Source: Candidatus Aminicenantota bacterium (GTDB lineage: Bacteria > Acidobacteriota > Aminicenantia > Aminicenantales > UBA8522). From it: a DNA stretch of 6,381 nt. Under the pieces are notes generated by a model, which saw nothing but the letters and a program-made list of their open reading frames with translations, was not told the origin of the DNA and ran no database searches. Shown here piece by piece: positions 1-6,146 of the stretch; position 1 is the stretch's first letter; each line of letters starts with the position of its first letter. The stretch covers positions 1 to 6,381 of the forward strand of contig DQHV01000097.1 of the NCBI GenBank assembly GCA_003524335.1, written 5' to 3'. Made by a program: the position numbers and the translations under genes.

Positions 1-762
1 GAAGGCCCCTCCGCAGATGAAGAGGACATCGGTCGTGTCAACGGGGATAAATTCCTGGTAAGGGTGTTTGCGGCCACCCTGTGGGGGGATGCTGGCCACT
101 GTCCCCTCGATGATCTTGAGCAGGGCCTGCTGAACCCCTTCTCCCGATACGTCCCTTGTGATCGAAGGGCTGTCGCTCTTGCGGCTGATCTTGTCGATCT
201 CGTCGATATAAACGATCCCCCGCTGGGCCTTCTCGATGTTCCCGCCGGCTGCCTGGAAGATCTTGAGGACGACGTTCTCGACGTCCTCCCCCACATATCC
301 GGCCTCGGTCAGGGTTGTGGCATCGGAAATGGCGAAGGGAACACTCAGGATCTTGGCCAGGGTCTGGGCCATCAGCGTTTTCCCGGTCCCGGTCGGCCCG
401 ATGAGGAGGATGTTGCTCTTTCCCACCTCGACATCGGAAAGGCCCTTCTTGAGCTTGATCCTCTTGTAGTGGTTGTAGACCGCCACCGAGATTTTCTTCT
501 TGGCCTTTTCCTGGCCGATGATGTACTGGTCAAGGGCGCCCTTGATCTGCTGCGGGGTGAGGGACTCGGACTTCTGCCGCCGCGTTTCCTCTTCCCGGAG
601 TTTGTCTGTATTTATAATAGAATGTGCAATTTCCACACAATTGTCGCAGATATAGACGCCTTTGGGGCCGGCGATGAGCTTCTTCACCTGGGCCTGGGTC
701 CGGCTGCAGAAATTGCATCTGATCACTGGGCCCGAGTTCGATTTAGCGTTATTCTCTTCCAT
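1..762 (-). CDS. clpX: ATP-dependent Clp protease ATP-binding subunit ClpX (N-terminal 254 codons, cut by window edge)
   Basis: This is the AAA+ unfoldase that recognises tagged or native substrates, unfolds them with ATP and threads them into ClpP in the cytosol. The 254 visible residues start at ATG 762 and run in frame to base 1; family members are usually 410-430 residues, so roughly the last 40 percent is outside the window. An N-terminal zinc-binding domain shows Cys16-x2-Cys19 and Cys39-x2-Cys42. Walker A is GPTGTGKT at 122-129, the pore-1 loop GYVG is at 155-158, Walker B IVYIDEID is at 183-190, and the RKH substrate-entry loop is at 231-233. All key residues seen are intact. A weak Shine-Dalgarno-like GGCGGA lies 5 bases before the ATG. 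The gene follows clpP by 45 bases on the same strand, as in the standard tig-clpP-clpX order. Identification is firm from motifs and context. Confidence 0.98.
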   Translation of the reverse strand, partial: MEENNAKSNSGPVIRCNFCSRTQAQVKKLIAGPKGVYICDNCVEIAHSIINTDKLREEETRRQKSESLTPQQIKGALDQYIIGQEKAKKKISVAVYNHYKRIKLKKGLSDVEVGKSNILLIGPTGTGKTLMAQTLAKILSVPFAISDATTLTEAGYVGEDVENVVLKIFQAAGGNIEKAQRGIVYIDEIDKISRKSDSPSITRDVSGEGVQQALLKIIEGTVASIPPQGGRKHPYQEFIPVDTTDVLFICGGAF

Positions 763-807
763 TATCGTCCGCCGAAATTCCTGATCGAGAGCGCCGGCGA
801 AAACCGG

Positions 808-1404
808 TCACTTTCTGGTCTGGTGCCGGGAGGCGATGATCTGGTCGATCAGGCCATATTCCTTCGCCTCGGCCGCGGTCATGATGAAGTCCCGCTCGAT
901 GTCCGCCTGGATCTTCTCCTTCGCCTGGTGGCAGTGCCGGGCCAGGATCTCGTTCAGGCTCTCCCGGACCCGCAGCACCTCCTTGGCCTGGATGGCGATG
1001 TCCGAAGCCTGGCCCTGGTATCCACCGTAGGGCTGGTGGAGGATGATCCGGGAGTTAGGCAGGGAGTAGCGTTTTCCCGGCCTCCCCGCAGCCAGCAGAA
1101 CCGCCGCCATACTGGCCGCCTGGCCGACGGCGATGGTGGCCACCTCAGCCCGGACAAACTGCATGGTGTCGTAAATGGCGATCCCGGCCGAGATGCTTCC
1201 TCCGGGGGAGTTGATGTACAGGGAAATCTCCTTGTCCGGGTTCTCCGCCTCCAGGTAGAGGAGCTGGGCGATCACAGAGTTGGCCACCTCATCGTTGATC
1301 TCCGACCCGATGAAAATGATATTGTCCTTGAGCAGACGGGAGTAGATGTCGTAGGCCCGCTCACTGCGCCCGTCCTGCTCGACGACAAAGGGGATTAATG
1401 CCAT
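808..1404 (-). CDS. clpP: ATP-dependent Clp protease proteolytic subunit ClpP
   Basis: This is the serine peptidase that forms the two-ring, 14-subunit barrel and degrades polypeptides fed by ClpX. The product is 198 residues, the usual family length. The catalytic triad is complete: Ser98 in GQAASMAA, His123 in ILHQPYGG, and Asp172 in ERDFIM. The spacings (25 and 49 residues) match those of E. coli ClpP. The oxyanion-side SPGGS loop is at 66-70. The N-terminus [10 protein letters not shown] resembles the processed start of typical ClpP proteins, so there is little or no propeptide and the ATG at 1404 is well supported. The gene begins 8 bases after the tig stop codon. No purine-rich ribosome binding site precedes it (the bases before ATG are TACTCCCC), so translation may depend on ribosomes finishing tig. 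Confidence 0.98.
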   Translation of the reverse strand: MALIPFVVEQDGRSERAYDIYSRLLKDNIIFIGSEINDEVANSVIAQLLYLEAENPDKEISLYINSPGGSISAGIAIYDTMQFVRAEVATIAVGQAASMAAVLLAAGRPGKRYSLPNSRIILHQPYGGYQGQASDIAIQAKEVLRVRESLNEILARHCHQAKEKIQADIERDFIMTAAEAKEYGLIDQIIASRHQTRK

Positions 1405-1412
1405 GGGGAGTA

Positions 1413-2690
1413 CTAATATAATACCGCGTTATCCAATAAAAAGTCAATGGCCTTGCGGAGAAGGAGACTGTTGCGGATCTCCTCTCTCTTCCCCTCCTGA
1501 TTGACCCTCTCGATGAGCTGCGCCAGGGGGATGTTGTTTCTCCTGGCCATCGCCTTGATCTCTTCCTCGATCTCCTCATCGCTTGCGGACAGCTTTTCCT
1601 GGCCCGCGATCCTCTGGAGCAGGAGGCTGGTCTTGAGGCTCCGCTGCGCCTGGGCCTTGGCCTTCTCCCGCAGCTCCTCGACCTGAGTGGAGGGGATGTC
1701 GGTGGGGAGGTGAGTCGACCAGCCCCTCAATATGGAGACGGCCTCTTCCTCAACCAGGCCTTCGGGGAGGTCCATCTGGAGCTTGTCGACCAGCCCCTTG
1801 ACCGCCTCATCGCCCATCTCCCGCCGGGCTTCCTCCTGCCTGGCCTTCTCGAGCTCCTGCCGCACCCGCCGCTTCAGGGCCTCCAGGTTCTCGTATTCCC
1901 CCAGGTCCTTGGCCCATTCGTCACTCATTTCCGGGACTTTTTTTTCTTTGACCGAGATCACCCTGATCTCGTACTCGACCGTCCTTCCCGCCATTTTCTT
2001 CTTGGCATGGTCCTGAGGATAGGAGATGACGAACTTCCGGGTTTCTCCGGGCACGATCCCCTTCAAGCTATCGTTCAGAGTCTTCTCGTTGTCCGGATGG
2101 CCGGCTAGGACGAGGACCTTCTCCGTGGGCAACAGTTTCTTGGTTTGGAGGTCCTTGCCTTTCCATTCGGCGACCACATAATCCCCCTCGACCACTCCCC
2201 TCCCCTCGACCGGAATATACTCCGCCGATTTCTGGCGGAGTTCCTCCAGGTAGCGGCCCACGGCCTCCTCCTCGACCATGACCTCCCTCTTCTGCACCTG
2301 GATTTTCTCATAAGAAGGAAGCTCAAAACCGGGCAGGACCTCGACAACCGCCTTGAAATGGAAAGGCTGGCCCTCCCGGAAGAGCGCCTCGCTGATCACC
2401 GGTGTCCCGACAGGACTGATGTTTTCCGCCCTGAGGCTCTCCCTCAAGGCACGCGGTGCAAGGTTCTCGATAACCGTGTCCTTTATATCAGAGTAGAAAA
2501 GGCGCTTGACCATCTCTTTGGGTGCTCTCCCGCGCCGGAAGCCGTCCAGTCTTGCCCGCGACGCATATTCCAGCAGGGCTTTTTCCCATTCCTTGGCGAC
2601 CTCATCGGCTGCGACTTCGATCTCCAGCTCACGCTTGCTCGGGCTGGGAGAGGTGACCTTGGATTTGATGGTCTCCATTCTATCATTCAT
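1413..2690 (-). CDS. tig: Trigger factor, ribosome-associated chaperone and peptidyl-prolyl isomerase
   Basis: Trigger factor docks beside the ribosomal exit tunnel and shields nascent chains. The protein is 425 residues from ATG 2690, normal for the family. The N-terminal ribosome-binding domain (about 1-120) carries the signature loop GFRRGRAP at 50-57, close to the canonical GFRxGxxP. An FKBP-like domain follows at about 155-250, and then a charged, helical C-terminal substrate-binding region. Three starts are possible: TTG 2699, ATG 2690 and ATG 2678. I prefer ATG 2690 because a GAGG (2700-2703) sits 9 bases upstream; the TTG would directly abut that GAGG. The C-terminal part is rich in Lys, Arg and Glu, as is usual. 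The gene lies between tRNA-Leu and clpP on the same strand and is probably co-transcribed with clpP and clpX. Confidence 0.97.
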   Translation of the reverse strand: MNDRMETIKSKVTSPSPSKRELEIEVAADEVAKEWEKALLEYASRARLDGFRRGRAPKEMVKRLFYSDIKDTVIENLAPRALRESLRAENISPVGTPVISEALFREGQPFHFKAVVEVLPGFELPSYEKIQVQKREVMVEEEAVGRYLEELRQKSAEYIPVEGRGVVEGDYVVAEWKGKDLQTKKLLPTEKVLVLAGHPDNEKTLNDSLKGIVPGETRKFVISYPQDHAKKKMAGRTVEYEIRVISVKEKKVPEMSDEWAKDLGEYENLEALKRRVRQELEKARQEEARREMGDEAVKGLVDKLQMDLPEGLVEEEAVSILRGWSTHLPTDIPSTQVEELREKAKAQAQRSLKTSLLLQRIAGQEKLSASDEEIEEEIKAMARRNNIPLAQLIERVNQEGKREEIRNSLLLRKAIDFLLDNAVLY

Positions 2691-2699
2691 CGCCTTCAA

Positions 2700-2703
2700 C
2701 CTC
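2700..2703 (-). promoter_or_regulatory. Ribosome binding site deciding the tig start
   Basis: GAGG on the minus strand lies 9 bases before ATG 2690. It favours that ATG over the in-frame TTG at 2699, which leaves no spacer, and over ATG 2678, which is too far away. This is an inference from spacing only. Confidence 0.5.
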
Positions 2704-2779
2704 GATCTATGGGATATCTTTCCCGGCTTTTCCCAGGCGCAAGAACAGCCCAGAGGAAAAACCGGCCGACGTATCCAAA

Positions 2780-2864
2780 TGGGCAGAGCGGGAGTCGAAC
2801 CCGCACTCCTTCATCAGGAACTAGGTCCTAAGCCTAGCGCGTCTGCCTATTCCGCCACCTGCCC
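2780..2864 (-). tRNA. tRNA-Leu, anticodon UAG
   Basis: The 85 bases fold by eye into a complete class II tRNA. The acceptor stem GGGCAGG pairs with TCTGCCC (one G-T wobble at its base), with discriminator A at 2780. The D-arm has a GCG/CGC stem. The anticodon stem is CTAGG/CCTAG, with loop CTTAGGA and anticodon TAG at 2830-2828. A 16-base long variable arm has a TCCT/AGGA stem, as expected for leucine tRNAs, and the T-arm is GCGGG-TTCGACT-CCCGC. It reads CUN-type leucine codons, mainly CUA. No 3' CCA is encoded (the bases after the discriminator are TTT), so CCA must be added by nucleotidyltransferase. It lies 89 bases upstream of tig on the same strand with no clear terminator between them. 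Confidence 0.97.
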
Positions 2865-2884
2865 TCGGGTCCAGCCGCTCCAAG

Positions 2885-2968
2885 GCTCGGCATTCCCTTC
2901 CGGGGAGCCTGACTCCTGCCCGGGAATTCGACCGGAAAACCCATCCAAATGGAGAAGGGAATGTGAGC
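2885..2968 (-). promoter_or_regulatory. Leader region with competing inverted repeats upstream of tRNA-Leu
   Basis: On the minus strand CATTCCCTTC (2963-2954) is perfectly complementary to GAAGGGAATG (2900-2891). The match extends with GCTC (2968-2965) against GAGC (2888-2885) after a small internal loop; the enclosed spacer is 53 bases. The same GGGAAT end can instead pair with ATTCCC at 2927-2922, closing an inner hairpin (2892-2927) that also has CCGG/CCGG and GGAG/CTCC pairings. The two folds share bases and exclude each other. No T-run follows, so this is not a standard Rho-independent terminator. It may be a tRNA 5' leader structure, a processing site or a chance repeat; the function is unknown. 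Confidence 0.35.
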
Positions 2969-2991
2969 TTCAGGTGCTGAAATAGACCTCA

Positions 2992-3020
2992 TTTGTATCA
3001 CATTCCGGAGCTATAGTCAA
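2992..3020 (-). promoter_or_regulatory. Candidate sigma-70 promoter for tRNA-Leu (and possibly tig-clpP-clpX)
   Basis: On the minus strand a -35 box TTGACT (3020-3015, 5 of 6 to consensus) is separated by 17 bases from a -10 box TACAAA (2997-2992, 4 of 6). It starts only 15 bases beyond the stop codon of the upstream TPR gene. The predicted transcription start is near 2985, giving a leader of about 120 bases before the mature tRNA end. This is a pattern match only. Confidence 0.45.
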
Positions 3021-3035
3021 ATTCAGCCGAGCCGT

Positions 3036-4862
3036 TCAGCGGAGGTATTTCTTGAGTTTTTCGGCCAGGTCGGGGTCGACGTTGACCAGGGTTCTGTAGA
3101 CATCCCGGGCGCTGTAATTGTCCTTCAGGTTCAGGTAGACGACGGCCAGGTTGAAGAGGGCAACCCCGTAATCCGGGCGCAATTCGACGCATTTCTTCAA
3201 GGGCTCGAGGGCCGACTCGAAGTCCTTGAGCTGCATATAGCAGACCCCGATCTGCAGCCAGGCGTCCGCGTTGTCGGGGACGAGGGCGACGTAGTTCCTG
3301 AACGCCTCGACGGATTCCTTGAACATCTTGAGGTTCAGGTAGCACGACCCGATATTGTAGTAAGCCACATCATAATCGGGCTTGATACTCAGGGCCTGTC
3401 GGAACGTCGCGATCGCCTCCTCATACCTCTTCAGCTTCTGGAACATGATGGCCAGGTTATAGACGGCCATCTCGCTCTTCGGGTTGAGCTCGATGACCTT
3501 CCTGGCCGCTTCGATGGCGTTTTCGTTCCGGCCGGCCTCATCGTACATCTTAATGATGTCGCTATAGTAAGTGCTGGCATCGGGAGGATTCAGCTCGGCC
3601 AAGCTCTTGAGGGCGGCTTCGGCCTGGTCATACTGCCCCGCCCTTCTGTGGGCCATGGCCAGGCTGTAGTTGACCTTGATGTCTCGCGGCTGGGCTTTTT
3701 GGGCTTCTTGGAGAGCCGCCACGGCCTGATCGAACTGCTGAAGTTCCATCCGGCAGGAACCCAATCGGAGATATCCCGTCCAGGCATTCTCCGGGTTGAG
3801 CTTCAGAAAGCGTTCGTAGGCTTCGGCCGCCTTGGCAAAATCCCTCAGCTCTTCAAGGGCGTTGCCGATCTGGAAGAGCGCCTGCTTGCTGCCGCTGTCG
3901 AGGGCCACGCCCTTCTCGAGCGCTCCGACCGCGTCGTTCCAGCGCTGCATCCGGAAATAGATATCCCCCAGCCCCAGGTAGGCCGAGGCTCTATTCGGGT
4001 CGAGTTCGACGACCTTCTGGTAGGCGGTGACGGCCGCCGAAAAGTTCCTCTGCTTGGCGTAGACGGTAGCGAGGAGAGCCTGCGCCTCGGTCGTTTCCGG
4101 CTTGGCTTTAACGACCTTTTCCAGATACTTCTGGGCGTTCAGAGTCTCATCCATCAGGGCGGATATCCGGCCGGCCAGGTAGGCGCCCTCAAAACCGGCA
4201 AAATAATCCTCCTTGGCCAATTCTTTGAAAGCTGTAACCTTCCCCAGCCTGGGGAGGCTTTTCCAAGCGTTTACCGGAATGCCCACCCGGCTCTTCTCCA
4301 TGACGATGATAAGGCCGACGGCCTTTCCTCCGACGTCGAGCAGAGGGCCGCCGTTGTACCCCTCGGAAATCGAGATCGAGGACTCGATGACCGACTGACT
4401 GTCGGCTAGCTTGTGGACGTTCCGGACCGTCCCCTCGGCGATGGTTATTTCCCCAGATTCATTGGCGCCGAGGCCGAACAGTCTGGACCCCGGTAGCAGC
4501 TCGTCCGAGTTGCCGAGGGCGAGGACGCCAACCTTGCCCTTGAGCTTGAGCAGGGCGATGTCGAGGTTTCGGTCAACGGTGATGAGGCCCTCGAGCTTCA
4601 TCTTCTTTCCCTTGACGTTGACGCCTTCCACTTCTTCAGCCTGGCTGATGAGGTGGTAGCTCGTAACGACGACGTCCTCGGCCAGCCCGAACCCGACGCC
4701 TTTGGCGATGAGTTCTTTATTTCCTCCATAGACGAACAGGGAAAGTACGCCGTCCTTGTTCTTCTCGAAAAGCTGGGCGGATTCTTGAGTCTGAGAAAAA
4801 AGGAAAACGCCTACGGCAAGAGATATGGCCAGGATACCCAAGGTACGCGCCTTGATAATCAT
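3036..4862 (-). CDS. Exported protein with inactive trypsin-like domain and about eleven TPR repeats
   Basis: The 608-residue product starts with a likely signal sequence or membrane anchor (Lys4, Arg6, hydrophobic 8-22, possible cleavage near FSQ at 22-24). Residues about 35-205 form a trypsin/HtrA-type fold. GVGFGL precedes the His motif VVTSYHL (His70), the Asp motif is NLDIALLKL (Asp101), and the nucleophile region reads EGYNGGPLLD. Asn170 there replaces the expected Ser, so the domain is probably not a working protease. From about 225 to 598 come roughly eleven 34-residue TPR units (for example at 258, 291, 325, 394, 463, 497, 531 and 565), many ending in LDP- or LNP-like turns. TPR arrays bind proteins, so this is likely a periplasmic or envelope scaffold; the partner is unknown. 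The start ATG has a perfect AGGAGG 7 bases upstream and its own promoter. I do not recognise a gene name. Confidence 0.93.
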   Translation of the reverse strand: MIIKARTLGILAISLAVGVFLFSQTQESAQLFEKNKDGVLSLFVYGGNKELIAKGVGFGLAEDVVVTSYHLISQAEEVEGVNVKGKKMKLEGLITVDRNLDIALLKLKGKVGVLALGNSDELLPGSRLFGLGANESGEITIAEGTVRNVHKLADSQSVIESSISISEGYNGGPLLDVGGKAVGLIIVMEKSRVGIPVNAWKSLPRLGKVTAFKELAKEDYFAGFEGAYLAGRISALMDETLNAQKYLEKVVKAKPETTEAQALLATVYAKQRNFSAAVTAYQKVVELDPNRASAYLGLGDIYFRMQRWNDAVGALEKGVALDSGSKQALFQIGNALEELRDFAKAAEAYERFLKLNPENAWTGYLRLGSCRMELQQFDQAVAALQEAQKAQPRDIKVNYSLAMAHRRAGQYDQAEAALKSLAELNPPDASTYYSDIIKMYDEAGRNENAIEAARKVIELNPKSEMAVYNLAIMFQKLKRYEEAIATFRQALSIKPDYDVAYYNIGSCYLNLKMFKESVEAFRNYVALVPDNADAWLQIGVCYMQLKDFESALEPLKKCVELRPDYGVALFNLAVVYLNLKDNYSARDVYRTLVNVDPDLAEKLKKYLR

Positions 4863-4869
4863 CCTCTTT

Positions 4870-4875
4870 CCTCCT
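4870..4875 (-). promoter_or_regulatory. Strong Shine-Dalgarno site for the TPR gene
   Basis: AGGAGG on the minus strand lies 7 bases before ATG 4862. It is the strongest ribosome binding site in the window and fixes the start of the exported TPR protein. Confidence 0.85.
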
Positions 4876-4894
4876 TTTCAGGTATACTGAGACA

Positions 4895-4923
4895 AATTTA
4901 CACAGACTGCTCTGTCCTGTCAA
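4895..4923 (-). promoter_or_regulatory. Candidate sigma-70 promoter of the pseudoprotease-TPR gene
   Basis: A perfect TTGACA -35 box (4923-4918) is followed after 17 bases by TAAATT (4900-4895, 4 of 6 to TATAAT). Transcription would start near 4888, giving a leader of about 25 bases that contains the AGGAGG site. The placement fits a short 5' UTR well. Confidence 0.6.
4902..4915. promoter_or_regulatory. Inverted repeat in the promoter spacer, possible operator
   Basis: ACAGA-ctgc-TCTGT is a perfect 5-base inverted repeat with a 4-base centre. It lies entirely between the -35 and -10 boxes of the minus-strand promoter, a common position for repressor or activator binding. The half-sites are short and there is only one copy, so chance is quite possible. 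Confidence 0.25.
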
Positions 4924-4962
4924 TCAATAAATAAGGCTCCCCGCGCTATGGAGGACACGAGG

Positions 4963-4991
4963 TTGACAAATAAAAAGTGGTCAGATAGCTT
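4963..4991 (+). promoter_or_regulatory. Candidate promoter of the GT87 gene
   Basis: A perfect TTGACA (4963-4968) is followed at 17 bases by TAGCTT (4986-4991), a weak -10 with 3 of 6 matches. Transcription would start about 3 bases before ATG 5001. Together with the minus-strand promoter it makes a divergent pair whose -35 boxes are 39 bases apart. Confidence 0.4.
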
Positions 4992-5000
4992 GATGGCGGA

Positions 5001-6146
5001 ATGGCCGTAAAGAGGTCCGCCGCAGTTATCGTCCTGGTCGCGATCATCCTCTTGAGCCTCGTTTTTCTTCTCCGGGTGAAAGACGAGATGGCCGATTTCG
5101 AGGTCAACTACAAAGCCGGGCAGAGGATCAGGGACGGCGAGACGCTCTACCGGACGGCCGACGGGCACTGGCAGTTCAAGTACCTCCCCTTCTCCGCCTT
5201 TCTCTACCTGCCGCTGACCCTCCTTCCTCTCCCCTGGGCTAAGGCCGTCTGGTTTGGAGTCATCGTCCTGGCTACAGTCATGATCTTCTTCATTTCTTCT
5301 AAACTTATTGATTTTAAAGACGATGCATTCTTCTCGCCGGCTTTTTTTGCGGGCCTTATCCTGGCCCGCTACTATCTCAGGGAACTCCAGCTCGGTCAGA
5401 TCAACGCCCTGATGACCTTTCTGCTCGTAACCATGATCTGGCTTCTCGCCCGCTCTGCGAAGCCGTCAGCCGAGTCCGCCGGCGGCGCCTTGGCCGGCCT
5501 GTCCACGGCGCTCAAGCCATACGCCATCGTCTTTTTCCCTTATTTGGCCCTCCGGAAAAAATGGCCGGCTCTAGCCGCCGGATTGACCGTCTTGGGCCTG
5601 GCCCTCTTCGCTCCCGCCCTGTTCTACGGCTGGAAGGGGAATCTTACCGTCCTTGGAGAGTGGAGGTCCTCTCTGGCGGCGTCGACTCCGTCTCTTCTCT
5701 CCTCGCAGGACAATGTCTCCCTGGCCGGTTTTCTCATGAAAAGAACCCAGGACCAAACCCTGTCGCTGACCATCTACGGGATCATCCTGGCCGCTCTCGG
5801 CGGCCTCGTGCTTTTTCTCCTGCTCAAGGGAAGCCGGATCTCCCGGTCCTCCGTCCTCGACGGTTTTCTCCTTCTCATCCTCATCCCTCTGGTCTCACCT
5901 CTTGGCTGGGATTACACCTTCCTGTCCGCGGCTCCAGCCGTGATGCTCATTTGCAGGCACTACGACAAGTACCGCCCCTTTTGGAGAGGCTTCCTTATTT
6001 TGAACTTCCTGGTCATCTCCCTTTCTCTATATGACCTCATGGGACGCGGGTTCTATGCGGCCTTCATGTCTTCATCCGTCATCACCCTCGATTTCCTGGT
6101 CCTCTTGGGCTACCTGGCCTATCTCCGGATCAAGGGCCATGCCTGA
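5001..6146 (+). CDS. GT87/DUF2029-family polytopic membrane glycosyltransferase
   Basis: This 381-residue protein is mostly hydrophobic, with about nine or ten likely membrane spans beginning at residues 7-24. It resembles GT-C fold enzymes of family GT87, which move sugars such as mannose from polyprenyl-phosphate donors onto envelope lipids or glycans. After the first span comes the family pattern Asp32-Phe33 (likely catalytic acid/base region), then an RDGETLY stretch (44-50) and FKYLPF (59-64). LGQINAL is at 131-137, GLSTALKPYAI at 166-176, QDNVSLAGF at 236-244, and SPLGWDY at 299-305. Length matches the family. The specific donor and acceptor cannot be read from sequence. The start at 5001 puts the first span at the N-terminus; only GGCGGA directly abuts the ATG, with no properly spaced ribosome binding site. 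The 3' end overlaps the next gene by 8 bases. Confidence 0.85.
   Translation: MAVKRSAAVIVLVAIILLSLVFLLRVKDEMADFEVNYKAGQRIRDGETLYRTADGHWQFKYLPFSAFLYLPLTLLPLPWAKAVWFGVIVLATVMIFFISSKLIDFKDDAFFSPAFFAGLILARYYLRELQLGQINALMTFLLVTMIWLLARSAKPSAESAGGALAGLSTALKPYAIVFFPYLALRKKWPALAAGLTVLGLALFAPALFYGWKGNLTVLGEWRSSLAASTPSLLSSQDNVSLAGFLMKRTQDQTLSLTIYGIILAALGGLVLFLLLKGSRISRSSVLDGFLLLILIPLVSPLGWDYTFLSAAPAVMLICRHYDKYRPFWRGFLILNFLVISLSLYDLMGRGFYAAFMSSSVITLDFLVLLGYLAYLRIKGHA

Noticed and set aside
768..806. Short CCGG-loop-CCGG hairpin between clpP and clpX considered as an internal terminator or processing site
   Set aside because: The stem is only four bases, with no T-run after it; this is expected by chance in GC-rich DNA.
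64..1398. A 444-codon plus-strand open frame antisense to clpX and clpP
   Set aside because: It runs opposite two genes with complete conserved motifs. Its product is a low-complexity Asp/Leu/Gly/Arg-rich string with no recognisable domain, as expected for the mirror frame of GC-rich coding DNA.
2691..2699. TTG 2699 as the tig start
   Set aside because: The only ribosome-binding-like GAGG directly abuts this TTG, leaving no spacer, while it is ideally placed for ATG 2690.
2892..2927. GC-rich hairpin considered as a Rho-independent terminator for the TPR gene
   Set aside because: No T-run follows on either strand and it lies downstream of a better promoter candidate; it is reported as leader structure instead.
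2506..2985. A 159-codon plus-strand open frame across the start of tig and the tRNA
   Set aside because: Its central part is the reverse translation of the tRNA-Leu gene, a well-known source of false proteins, and the rest is antisense to tig.
3648..4409. A 253-codon plus-strand open frame antisense to the TPR gene
   Set aside because: The opposite strand encodes a clear TPR array. The mirror frame stays open because of the repeated codon pattern and shows no domain of its own.
4948..5010. A 20-codon plus-strand open frame in the divergent intergenic region that could be a leader peptide overlapping the GT87 start
   Set aside because: It has no ribosome binding site, begins upstream of the predicted promoter for that strand, and shows no residue bias typical of leader peptides.
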